From: Actinomadura sp. NBRC 104425
Lineage (GTDB): Bacteria; Actinomycetota; Actinomycetes; Streptosporangiales; Streptosporangiaceae
Length of the DNA: 64,000 bases
Reading direction: 5' to 3'
NCBI RefSeq assembly: GCF_030269545.1
Contig: NZ_BSTN01000022.1
Coordinates: forward strand, 39,471-103,470
Shown here: positions 9,194-18,695 of the stretch, one piece after another
Numbering within the stretch: the stretch's first letter is position 1
Layout: every line of letters starts with the position of its first letter
Made by a program: the position numbers and the translations under genes
The notes under the pieces: generated by a model
What the model was told of the DNA's origin: nothing
Seen by the model: only the letters and a program-made list of their open reading frames with translations
The model's database searches: none

Positions 9194-10999
9194 TCAGGAC
9201 AGGTGGTGGACCTCCTGCAGGCTGTACACCGGGGTGGGGATGCCCTCGTACCTGGCCTTGAGCTGCAGCGCCAGGTACAGGGAGTAGTGCCGGGACTGGT
9301 GCAGGTTGCCGCCGTGGAACCACAGGCCCTCCTGCTGGGTGGGCTTCCACATGTTGCGCTGCTCCCCCTCCCACGGTCCCGGGTCCTTGGTGGTGTCCGA
9401 GCCGAGGCCCCAGCATTTGCCGACCTTGTCGGCCATCTCCTGCCCGACGAGGTCGGCGACCCAGCCGTTCATGGAGCCGTAGCCGGTGGCGTAGACGACC
9501 AGGTCGGCGGGCAGTTCGGTGCCGTCCTCCAGGACGACGGCGTCGCGCGTCAGGTGGGAGACCTGGCCGCGGGCGAGCTTGATGTCGCCGTTGATGACCA
9601 GGTCGCACGCGCCGACGTCGATGTAGTAGCCGGAGCCGCGGCGCAGGTACTTCATGAACAGGCCGGAGCCGTCGTCGCCGAAGTCGAGGGCGAAGCCGGC
9701 CTTCTCCAGGCGCGCGTAGAAGTCGGCGTCGCGTTCCTTGATCTTCTCGTAGAGCGGGATCTGCCACCGGTGCATGATCCGGTAGGGCATGGACGCGAAG
9801 ATCATGTCGGCCTTGTCGGTGGTGATGCCGTTGCGGACGGCCTCCTCCGAGTACAGGGCGCCCAGGCCGATCTCCATGAGCGAGTCGGACTTGACGACGT
9901 GGGTCGAGGAGCGCTGCACCATGGTGACGTCGGCGCCGTGCTCCCACAGTGCCGCGCAGATGTCGTGGGCCGAGTTGTTGGAGCCGATCACCACGGCGCG
10001 TTTGCCCGCGTAGGCGTCCGGTCCGGGGTGCCGGGACGAGTGGTGCTGCTCCCCCTCGAACACGTCCATGCCCGGGAACGACGGGATGTTGGGCTTGCCG
10101 GACATGCCGGTGGCGAACACCAGGTGCCGCGGCGTGAGGACGACCGGTTCGCCGTCGCGGTCGACGTGCACGGTCCACCGCTTGGCGTCGCCGTCCCAGG
10201 ACGCGGAGGTGACGTTCGCCCGGGTCCAGTACGGCACCTCCATGACCCGTACGTACATCTCCAGCCAGTCGGCGATCTTGTCTTTGGGCGCGAACACCGG
10301 CCAGTTGTCGGGGAACGGCAGGTAGGGCAGGTGGTCGTACCAGACCGGGTCGTGCAGGCACAGGCTCTTGTACCGCTTGCGCCAGGAGTCGCCGGGACGG
10401 TCGTTGCGTTCCAGGACGAGCGCGGGCACGCCGAGTTGCCGCAGCCGCGCGCCGAGCGCGATGCCGCCCTGCCCGCCTCCGATGACCGCGACGTACGGCT
10501 GCTCCTCCACGCCGAGCCGCGCCGCCTCCAACTCCCGTTCCTCGCGCCATGACCTGCGTCCCTTGACCACTCCGTGCCGGACGCCCTTGGGCCGCCGCTC
10601 CCGCATGGGCTCCTCGTGGCCTTTGAGTTCGCGCAGGCTGGTGAGCAGTGTCCAGGCGCCCTCGCCGGTCAGCCGCAGGTGGCCGATGCCGCGTCCGGTG
10701 GCGGTCTCGAACGCCAGCCACGCCTCCACGACGCCGTCGGTCTCCACCGGGTCCTCGGTGAGCCGGAAGCCGGACGGGTCGGTGCCGTCGAGGCAGGCGG
10801 CGAGCATGTCGGCGACGCCGTCGCGGCCCTCCACGGTCTTGATGTTCCAGGTGAAGGCCACCAGATCGCGCCAGTAGCTCTCGGGCGCGAACATCGCGGC
10901 GGCCCGGGCCGGGTCGCGGGCGGCGAGGGCGGACTCGAAGTCGGCCAGCCAGGACTGCACGCGCGTCCGCAACTCGGCGGCGGCCGTGGCGTCGCTCAT
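9194..10999 (-). CDS. NTF2-like/FAD-dependent monooxygenase
   Basis: Protein of 601 residues. Residues about 1-130 resemble a SnoaL/NTF2-like domain (VQSWLADFESALAARDPARA). The remainder is a group B flavin monooxygenase: FAD Rossmann motif VIGGGQGGIALGARL near 170, an FxGxxxHS-like segment (FEGEQHHSSRHPG), second NAD(P) Rossmann motif VIGSNNSAHDIC, and a C-terminal ATGYGSM motif. The family oxygenates ketones, amines or aldehydes using NAD(P)H and O2; the substrate cannot be read. ATG 10999 is preceded by AAGGGAAGG. It diverges from two GAF regulators that precede an aldehyde dehydrogenase, so it probably belongs to the same inducible oxidation pathway. Confidence 0.88.
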   Translation of the reverse strand: MSDATAAAELRTRVQSWLADFESALAARDPARAAAMFAPESYWRDLVAFTWNIKTVEGRDGVADMLAACLDGTDPSGFRLTEDPVETDGVVEAWLAFETATGRGIGHLRLTGEGAWTLLTSLRELKGHEEPMRERRPKGVRHGVVKGRRSWREERELEAARLGVEEQPYVAVIGGGQGGIALGARLRQLGVPALVLERNDRPGDSWRKRYKSLCLHDPVWYDHLPYLPFPDNWPVFAPKDKIADWLEMYVRVMEVPYWTRANVTSASWDGDAKRWTVHVDRDGEPVVLTPRHLVFATGMSGKPNIPSFPGMDVFEGEQHHSSRHPGPDAYAGKRAVVIGSNNSAHDICAALWEHGADVTMVQRSSTHVVKSDSLMEIGLGALYSEEAVRNGITTDKADMIFASMPYRIMHRWQIPLYEKIKERDADFYARLEKAGFALDFGDDGSGLFMKYLRRGSGYYIDVGACDLVINGDIKLARGQVSHLTRDAVVLEDGTELPADLVVYATGYGSMNGWVADLVGQEMADKVGKCWGLGSDTTKDPGPWEGEQRNMWKPTQQEGLWFHGGNLHQSRHYSLYLALQLKARYEGIPTPVYSLQEVHHLS

Positions 11000-11210
11000 A
11001 TGCGCCTTCCCTTCTCCGAAGGTTCTCCGGGTCTTCTCCGGGGGTGGGGCCGGGTGCCTCTCCGGATCGACGGTGTAACGCCGATCACATTCGGGGGCGG
11101 CGGCGGGCGGCAAGGGTTGCATCGGATTGCACGGCCTGTGGCGGGGATCACAACACGGATCTATGCTTCGTGGGCATCGCGGGACGTCGCCGGCCTGGGG
11201 AGGTGAGGTC

Positions 11211-12479
11211 GTGCGCGTGCATGCGGCGGTCCGTCCGGGAACCAGCCTGCCCGACTACGCGCGGGAGCTGGTCCGCGTCCACCACGCCGTGATCGGCGGT
11301 GAGCGGGCGGCGGCGCCGCTGCGGCCGCGGGCGCTGGTCGCGCGGTCGTGGTCGCGGGTGATGCGGCTCGGCCTCGCCCCGGACGGCGACAACGGCCGCG
11401 ATCCGCTCGGCGCCGACGAGGTCGCCCGGCGGCGGCTCGACTCGCCGCTCGGCGCGGTGATCGACGAGCTGGGGCAGCTGATCGGTTCGCTGGCCGATTC
11501 GGCGCAGTTCCTGCTGGTGGTCACCGACGCCGACGGGGTGATCCTGTGGCGGCAGGGCGCCCCGGCGATCCGCCGCCGCGCCGACGACCTGGGCTTCTGC
11601 GAGGGCGCGACGTGGACCGAGGCCAAGGTCGGCACCAACGCGATCGGCACCGCGCTCGCCGAGGCGGCGCCGGTGGAGCTGTTCTCGGCCGAGCATTTCG
11701 AGCAGGCGCAGCATCCGTGGTTCTGCACCGCGTCGCCCGTACACGATCCGCGCACCGGGGAACTGCTGGGCGTCGTGGACGTGAGCGGCCCCGCGCTGAC
11801 GTTGCATCCGGCCATCGGCGCGCTGGTGGAGACCGGGACGCGGCTGGCCGAATCGCGGCTGTGGCAGCGTCACCTGCGGCGGCTGGAGCGGCTGCGGCGG
11901 TCGGCGGCGCCGCTGGTGGGCACGTCCGGCGGTCCGCTGCTGCTGGTGGACGACGACGGGTGGGTCGCGCACAGCTCGGGGGTGGCCGCCACCGAACGCG
12001 TCGCCGCGCCGGCGGAGGGCCGGGCGCTGGCCGTCCCGGGGTTGGGGCTGTGCCTGCCGGAGCGGCTGCCGGACGGCTGGCTGATCCGTCCCACGTCTCC
12101 GGTCAGGCCCATGACGCTCGTACTCGACCTGGCGGAGGCGCCCGTCCTGGAGGTGCGGTCGGGTGACGCGCGCTGGCGGTGCGCGCTGACCACCCGGCAC
12201 GCCGAGATCCTGCTGCTGTTGCACGCCGCCGGGCCGGACGGGCTGTCGGCGCCGGCGTTGAGCCGGGCGCTGTTCGGCGACGCCGAGCACGTCGTCACCG
12301 TTAGGGCGGAGGTGTCGCGGCTGCGGCGTTCGCTCGGCGCGTTCGTGGAGTCCCGCCCGTACCGGCTGGCGGGCGGGGTGCGGATGACTCTCCGGCAGGA
12401 CCCGGCGGCGTGCCGGTTCGTCCGGGAGTCCACCACGCCCGGGATCCGCGCGCTTCTCGCCCGCACCGCACCGCCGTGA
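11211..12479 (+). CDS. GAF-domain transcriptional regulator, AcoR-like sensor
   Basis: Protein of 422 residues. The N-terminal part has the AcoR-type lead (ARSWSRVMRLGLAP), followed by a GAF sensory domain (about 70-205; FLLVVTDADGVILWR, EGATWTEAKVGTNAIGTAL). The C-terminal part is a winged-helix-like segment (TTRHAEILLLLHAAGPDGLS then VRAEVSRLRRSLG). No sigma-54 AAA domain is present, as usual for actinobacterial versions. GTG 11211 has GGGGAGG 7 nt upstream. It diverges from the flavin monooxygenase and is followed by a paralogue and the aldehyde dehydrogenase. It likely senses a small organic inducer and activates these genes. Confidence 0.85.
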   Translation: MRVHAAVRPGTSLPDYARELVRVHHAVIGGERAAAPLRPRALVARSWSRVMRLGLAPDGDNGRDPLGADEVARRRLDSPLGAVIDELGQLIGSLADSAQFLLVVTDADGVILWRQGAPAIRRRADDLGFCEGATWTEAKVGTNAIGTALAEAAPVELFSAEHFEQAQHPWFCTASPVHDPRTGELLGVVDVSGPALTLHPAIGALVETGTRLAESRLWQRHLRRLERLRRSAAPLVGTSGGPLLLVDDDGWVAHSSGVAATERVAAPAEGRALAVPGLGLCLPERLPDGWLIRPTSPVRPMTLVLDLAEAPVLEVRSGDARWRCALTTRHAEILLLLHAAGPDGLSAPALSRALFGDAEHVVTVRAEVSRLRRSLGAFVESRPYRLAGGVRMTLRQDPAACRFVRESTTPGIRALLARTAPP

Positions 12480-12552
12480 CGGTCATGGACTGGGCGGACC
12501 ACACGGTGTAACAATCGGGCCTGTCGGGCTTGTCCGGCCAGGAGGATTCCAG

Positions 12553-13785
12553 ATGGCGGCACACGGTGCTCTGCGGGACCGGCGGACGCGGCTCGTCCGG
12601 GAGTGGTCACGGCTGGTGGCCCAGCGCGCGCCGAACGCCTCCTCCCATGACCCCGCCCTGCGCGAGGAGATCGCGGCGTCGTGGCACCGTTCGCGCGCCG
12701 CGGTGGACCCGCACCGCGACAGCGCACCGGCCGTCCCGGACGTGGCGGACCGCTGGCGCACGTCGCCGCTGGCCGGGCCGGTCGCCGAGATCGCCGGCGA
12801 GCTGCGGTCGATCGCCGACGAGGCGGGGTTCGTCGCCGCCGTCACCGACGCCGACGGCACCATTCTGTGGACCTACGGCGGACGCGTCATGCGGCACCGT
12901 GCCGAACGCGTCAACTTCGCCCCCGGCGGCCGCTGGGACGAGTCGGCGATGGGAACCAACGCCCCCGCGCTCGCCCTGCGCGAGCGCCGCCCCGCCACCG
13001 TCTTCTCCGCCGAGCACCTGGTCGAGGCGCTGCACGGCTGGGTGTGCTACGCCGCGCCGCTGCGCGCCCCCGGCGGGCGGCTGCTGGGCGTCCTCGACCT
13101 GTCCAGCACCTGGGACCGTTCGCATCCGATGGTCATGCCGACCGTCCGCACCCTCGCCGCCGCCATCGAGGACCGGCTGGCCCGCCTGCCCGCCGCCGCG
13201 CTGCCGCCCGTCACCGCGCCGCGCGTCAGGCTGGACTGCCTGGGCGACGGCGCCCGGGCGCTGCGGGACGGCGTCCCCCTTTCCCTGCGCCCCCGGCAGT
13301 TGGAGATCCTCACCCTGCTGGCGCTGGAGCCGGACGGCTTCACCCCCGAACGGCTGCGCGAGGCCCTGTACGGGGACCGCCCGGTCGCCATGACGTCTTT
13401 GAAGGCGCAGGTGTCGCACCTGCGGGCCGCGCTCGGCGGTGCCGTCGCCCAGCGCCACTACGTGCTGACCGAGCCGATCGCCTGCGACGCGTCCGCCGTG
13501 CTGGACGCGTTGGCCTCCGGCGACACCGCCGCCGCCGTCCAGCGTTACACCGGCCCGCTGCTGCCGGAGTCCGAGGCGCCGGGCATCGTGCGCTGGCGCG
13601 ACTACCTGGAAGTGGCGGTCCGCAAGGCGGTGCTGGCCTCGCCCGTCCCCGAGCACGCCCTCCTCTACGGCGAACGCCACCGCTACGACCTGGAGGTGCA
13701 CCAGCACGCGCACATGCTGCTGGACCCGTCCGACGGCCGCCGCGGCATCACCGCAGCCCGCATCAACGCCGCCCTCAGCGACTGA
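12553..13785 (+). CDS. GAF-domain transcriptional regulator, paralogue
   Basis: Protein of 410 residues with the same plan as the gene before it: an N-terminal lead with ASWHRSRAAVDPHRD, a GAF domain (FVAAVTDADGTILWTYGG, GGRWDESAMGTNAPALAL) and a C-terminal winged-helix segment (LRPRQLEILTLLALEPDGFT, MTSLKAQVSHLRAALGG). ATG 12553 follows AGGAGG at good distance. The two regulators are diverged enough that they may sense different ligands or form a heteromer; that is inference. The aldehyde dehydrogenase starts about 100 bp downstream on the same strand. Confidence 0.85.
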   Translation: MAAHGALRDRRTRLVREWSRLVAQRAPNASSHDPALREEIAASWHRSRAAVDPHRDSAPAVPDVADRWRTSPLAGPVAEIAGELRSIADEAGFVAAVTDADGTILWTYGGRVMRHRAERVNFAPGGRWDESAMGTNAPALALRERRPATVFSAEHLVEALHGWVCYAAPLRAPGGRLLGVLDLSSTWDRSHPMVMPTVRTLAAAIEDRLARLPAAALPPVTAPRVRLDCLGDGARALRDGVPLSLRPRQLEILTLLALEPDGFTPERLREALYGDRPVAMTSLKAQVSHLRAALGGAVAQRHYVLTEPIACDASAVLDALASGDTAAAVQRYTGPLLPESEAPGIVRWRDYLEVAVRKAVLASPVPEHALLYGERHRYDLEVHQHAHMLLDPSDGRRGITAARINAALSD

Positions 13786-13883
13786 CGCCCGCCCCGGGGG
13801 GCCGCGGCAACCTTCCGACAACCTTCGCGTCGCATCGTGTCCTGCATCACATCGGTTCATGCCGTGTGCGAGGAGGACATTCC

Positions 13884-15400
<1,517 letters not shown>

Positions 15401-15401
<1 letters not shown>

Positions 15402-15793
15402 TGGTGGAGCGGGTCCGGCTCACCGAGGCCGCCGCGCGGGTGCTCGCCGGTCTCGTCGCCCGGCACGGCCCGGTGATGTTCCACCAGTCGGGCGGCTGCT
15501 GCGACGGCAGCTCCCCGATGTGCTATCCGCGGGACGAGTTCATGGTCGGCGCCTCCGACGTCCTCCTGGGGTACGTCGGCGACGGCACGCCCTTCTGGAT
15601 GAGCGCCGCCCAGTACGAGTACTGGAAGCACACCCACCTGACCGTGGACGTCGTGCCCGGCCGGGGCAGCGGGTTCTCGCTAGAGGCTCCGGAGGGGGTC
15701 CGCTTCCTCATCCGCTCCCGCCTGTTCACCGACGAGGAGGCGGAAGCGCTGGAGGCCGAGCCGCCGCTCCCCACCGGCGCCACCGCCAGGTAG
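15401..15793 (+). CDS. DUF779 domain protein
   Basis: Protein of 130 residues belonging to DUF779, recognisable from QSGGCCDGSSPMCYP, a cysteine-rich segment near residues 27-42, and YWKHTHLTVDVVPGRG. The family is a steady neighbour of aldehyde and alcohol dehydrogenases; its molecular role is not established to my knowledge. The Cys-Cys pair and further Cys suggest metal or redox binding (inference). ATG overlaps the stop of the aldehyde dehydrogenase (TGATG), so it is the last gene of that operon. A strong hairpin terminator follows. Confidence 0.88.
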
Positions 15794-15803
15794 GCCGCGT
15801 GCC

Positions 15804-15837
15804 CCCGGGCCTGGCTCCCTGCCGGGCCAGGCCCGGG
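15804..15837 (+). terminator. Hairpin terminator of the aldehyde dehydrogenase operon
   Basis: Perfect 12-bp inverted repeat CCCGGGCCTGGC (15804-15815) and its complement (15826-15837), 10-nt loop, starting 11 nt after the DUF779 stop. No T-tract follows, as often in high-GC actinomycetes. Confidence 0.8.
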
Positions 15838-16348
15838 TCTGCGGTCCGGGGGCCGCGCGGCGGGGCGGGCCGGGGCGCGCAGCCCTCGGTAGCACAGCTC
15901 CAGCCGGATCGCCATGCCGACCGCCCCTGATCCGCGGCGTCGAGGTCACCGTCTGGTCCCGCAGACGATCCGGCCGGTGCCGCCGACCGGGTCGTGCTCG
16001 AACGCCACCCCGCCCACGTAACGCAGCACCGCCCCCGGCGCGCAGCGGCCGGCACCGGGGGCGATTCCGGCCGCCCTGTCTCAGCGGCCGCACCATGCCC
16101 GATCCGCGCCGCAGCGGCTCCTCAGACTGGCGCCTCGACGCCGCCGCGGCGCGGATCGACCACCGGGGCGGTGGACCGCCCGCGCGAGGCTCGCCCACAC
16201 CCGGTCCACCCGGAGCATGCGCCAGGCGACACGGCCGACGTCCCCCGGCAGACACCAGCGCCGGCCCGCCGACACCTGAACGTGCGGCTCCACCAGCCGT
16301 GCGCTCCCCGCCCCGATCGGGGCACCGCGCTCGCCGTGCGGTCCGGTG
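15838..16348. other. Gene-poor region
   Basis: About 510 bp with no supported gene. One short minus-strand frame near 15950-16040 reads LRYVGGVAFEHDPVGGTGR and looks protein-like, but it is only about 27 codons, has no recognised family and is flanked by frame breaks. It may be a gene remnant. Confidence 0.35.
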
Positions 16349-17191
16349 TCAGTGCACGGTCCGGGCGGCGAGCAAGTTCTTGATGAACTCGCGGCTCTCC
16401 TCCGGGCAGAGGGCCGAGTTCTGCTCGATGCAGGTCCATACGTCGGTGAGATCGGCGTAGGCGAAACCGATGCCGAGCATGGAGTGGCACAGGCTGATCC
16501 GGTCGCTGACACCGGGGAACTCCAGCACGTCGAACGGGTGGGCCCGGTCCTCGTAGAACGGCGCCGCGGACGGGACGACCCGGACGCTGACATCCGGGTC
16601 GGTGCCGAGTTCCAGCAGGTGGCGCAACTGCGGGATCATCACGTCGTCGGCGAGCCGCGGTGTCAGCGCCATCTCGTCCACGATCACGTCGAGGAAGCGG
16701 CGCCGTCCGCCCGGCCGGTAGGTCTGCCGGTTGCGCAGCATGTCCCAGTGCACGTCCGGGTCGGGCTCGCGCAACGACACCGACGCCATGAACCGGGCGT
16801 ACGGCTCCGCCTGCGCCAGTTCGGGGACCTGCTGGACGCCGTAGGTGCGGATGACCGACGCCTCGGACTCGGAGATGAGCGCGTCGCGTTCCTCCGCCTT
16901 CATCCCGTCCAGATGCGCCGCCAGCCACCCGGGTCCCCGCGGCCGCGACGCCAGGTCGATCATCAGGTCGGCGACCTCGGCCTCCCGGACCCCGTAGCGC
17001 TCCAACAGCAGCTCCACCTCGCGGGGCGACGGTTCGCAGAACCCGGTCTCCACACGGACGAGCCAGTCGGAGTGGCATCCGGCGCACGCCGCGGCCTCGT
17101 CATACGACAGTTGGAGCAGTTCCCTGGTCCGCCGCAGGTACAGCCCGAGACGCCGGGCGTTGATGTTCGGGGCGCGATAGTCCGTGGGCAT
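16349..17191 (-). CDS. XRE-type HTH regulator with DUF5753 (Scr1 type)
   Basis: Protein of 280 residues. Residues about 10-70 form an XRE helix-turn-helix (GLYLRRTRELLQLSYDEAAA, SDWLVRVETG). The rest is the DUF5753 domain (TYGVQQVPELAQAEPYARF, DEMALTPRL, VSVRVVPSAAPF, DVLEFPGVSDRIS). Such proteins usually sit beside a DUF397 protein; none is seen here, so this is a solo copy. ATG 17191 follows GGGAGG with 5 nt spacing. The target is unknown; many members act on development or antibiotic genes. Confidence 0.85.
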   Translation of the reverse strand: MPTDYRAPNINARRLGLYLRRTRELLQLSYDEAAACAGCHSDWLVRVETGFCEPSPREVELLLERYGVREAEVADLMIDLASRPRGPGWLAAHLDGMKAEERDALISESEASVIRTYGVQQVPELAQAEPYARFMASVSLREPDPDVHWDMLRNRQTYRPGGRRRFLDVIVDEMALTPRLADDVMIPQLRHLLELGTDPDVSVRVVPSAAPFYEDRAHPFDVLEFPGVSDRISLCHSMLGIGFAYADLTDVWTCIEQNSALCPEESREFIKNLLAARTVH

Positions 17192-17294
17192 CCGAACCTC
17201 CCGCCGCCATCATCCCCGGAGGGGCCGGATGACGTGCCCCTTTCACGGAAGGCGACGCGAATCTAACGCTCCGGCACGTCCCACGCGGGCGGGG

Positions 17295-18608
17295 TCAGGA
17301 CGGACGCGGGGCGAAGCGCCCCGCCAAAGGAATGATCACCAGGACGAGAACAGCCGCCACCAGATAACACGCCCAGTACCCGGACACCGGAGCCAGCACG
17401 GCGACCAACCCCGTCCCAGCCACGGCACCGAGGTAGTTGAAGACGCCGACCCGCGCGACCGCGACGCCCTGCCCGATCGGGTCGTGGCGGGCCGCGGCGG
17501 CGTACGCGCCGGGAGCGACCGAGCACAGCCCGAGTCCGGCGCCCGCGAACCCTGCGATGGCGACCCATGGGGCCGGTGCGAGGACGGCGGCGGCCAGGCC
17601 GACCGCGGCCAGCAAGGCGCCGCCACGGATGAGCCAGGCCGGGCCCCGGCGGCGCACCACCAGGTCGGCGACCGCCCGTCCCGTGACGGTCGCGGCCGCG
17701 AACGCGGTGATGGCCAGGGGGGCGACGGTGTCCGCGCCGCCCAGTTCGTCGCGCACGTACTTGACGGCGAATCCCGAGATCGCCCCCTCGGCGACGTACG
17801 CGCATGCCAGCGCCGCGCCGAGGACGAGCAGCGGCCGCCACGGCACGCCGACCGCGGGCACGCCGCCGCGCTCGCCCGCCTCAAGGAGGCGCCGCGCCGC
17901 GCGCTGCTCGGCCGCTTGCGCGATCGAGCGCTCGGCGTCCTTGCGCAGCGGCAGCCGGACGGTCGCCACCGCGATCAGCAGGCCGATCGCCGCCGGCACC
18001 GCGAAGCCGACCGGCAGCGACAGCCCGGCGCCGTTGGCGAAGGAGATCCACAGGGAGCCGGCGATGCTCGCACCGCTCCACACCGCGAAGAACCCGTTGA
18101 CCAGCGACCGTCCGGCGTGCCGTTCGATCGCCACGGCCTGGGCGTTCATCGCCGCCTCCACGACCCCCATCGCCACGCCGTACAGCGCGACGGAGGCGAC
18201 CAGCGCACCCGTCCCGGGGACCGCGCCCAGCAGGACGACCGCGGCGAAGAAGACCGGCTGGGCGCACCGCAGCACCAGGCCGGAGCCCGCCCGCCCGTTC
18301 AGCCTGGCCGCGAACAGCCCCCCGGCGACCGCCAGCACCGGCACCAGCGCCACCAGCACGTTGATGGCCTGGTCGCTCAACCCGTGCGAACGCTGGATGT
18401 GCGGGATCCGCGCCATCACGGCGGAGAACGCCAGCGCCTCGCCCGCGTAACAGAGATAGATCGCGCCCCGCACCCGCCGGATCGGCGGCGCGCCCACGAG
18501 CGCGTGTTCCTGCACCGTAGCTGGGAAATCGTCCTCCGCCGAGGTTGAGCCGACCGCGCCGCGCATGCGTCCGTCCCGCTCCTGACTCGTGAGTGGAATC
18601 CGAGTCAT
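17295..18608 (-). CDS. MFS transporter
   Basis: Hydrophobic protein of 437 residues, fit for 12 membrane segments in the cytoplasmic membrane. The MFS inter-helix motif is seen as GLFAARLNGRAGSGLVLR. The overall pattern resembles YbjJ/FucP-type members; the substrate is unknown. ATG 18608 has only a weak AGG upstream; an in-frame ATG at 18566 is a fair alternative and would remove 14 poorly hydrophobic residues. It diverges from the AfsR-like regulator, with a palindrome between them, so the regulator or an unlinked repressor may control export. Confidence 0.85.
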   Translation of the reverse strand: MTRIPLTSQERDGRMRGAVGSTSAEDDFPATVQEHALVGAPPIRRVRGAIYLCYAGEALAFSAVMARIPHIQRSHGLSDQAINVLVALVPVLAVAGGLFAARLNGRAGSGLVLRCAQPVFFAAVVLLGAVPGTGALVASVALYGVAMGVVEAAMNAQAVAIERHAGRSLVNGFFAVWSGASIAGSLWISFANGAGLSLPVGFAVPAAIGLLIAVATVRLPLRKDAERSIAQAAEQRAARRLLEAGERGGVPAVGVPWRPLLVLGAALACAYVAEGAISGFAVKYVRDELGGADTVAPLAITAFAAATVTGRAVADLVVRRRGPAWLIRGGALLAAVGLAAAVLAPAPWVAIAGFAGAGLGLCSVAPGAYAAAARHDPIGQGVAVARVGVFNYLGAVAGTGLVAVLAPVSGYWACYLVAAVLVLVIIPLAGRFAPRPS

Positions 18609-18610
18609 GT

Positions 18611-18629
18611 TATACCTGGTAGCGGTATA
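18611..18629. promoter_or_regulatory. Palindromic operator candidate
   Basis: Perfect inverted repeat TATACC-N7-GGTATA, two bases upstream of the MFS start at 18608 and in the gap to the divergent AfsR-like gene. The size and symmetry suit a dimeric repressor such as TetR or GntR. No TetR gene is adjacent, so the binding protein is unknown. Confidence 0.5.
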
Positions 18630-18695
18630 GGCGAGGAGTGCCGTGGTCGCTCACCGGCCGAACGGTCCGGGCCGGCTCAACGACGGAGGCGGCGG

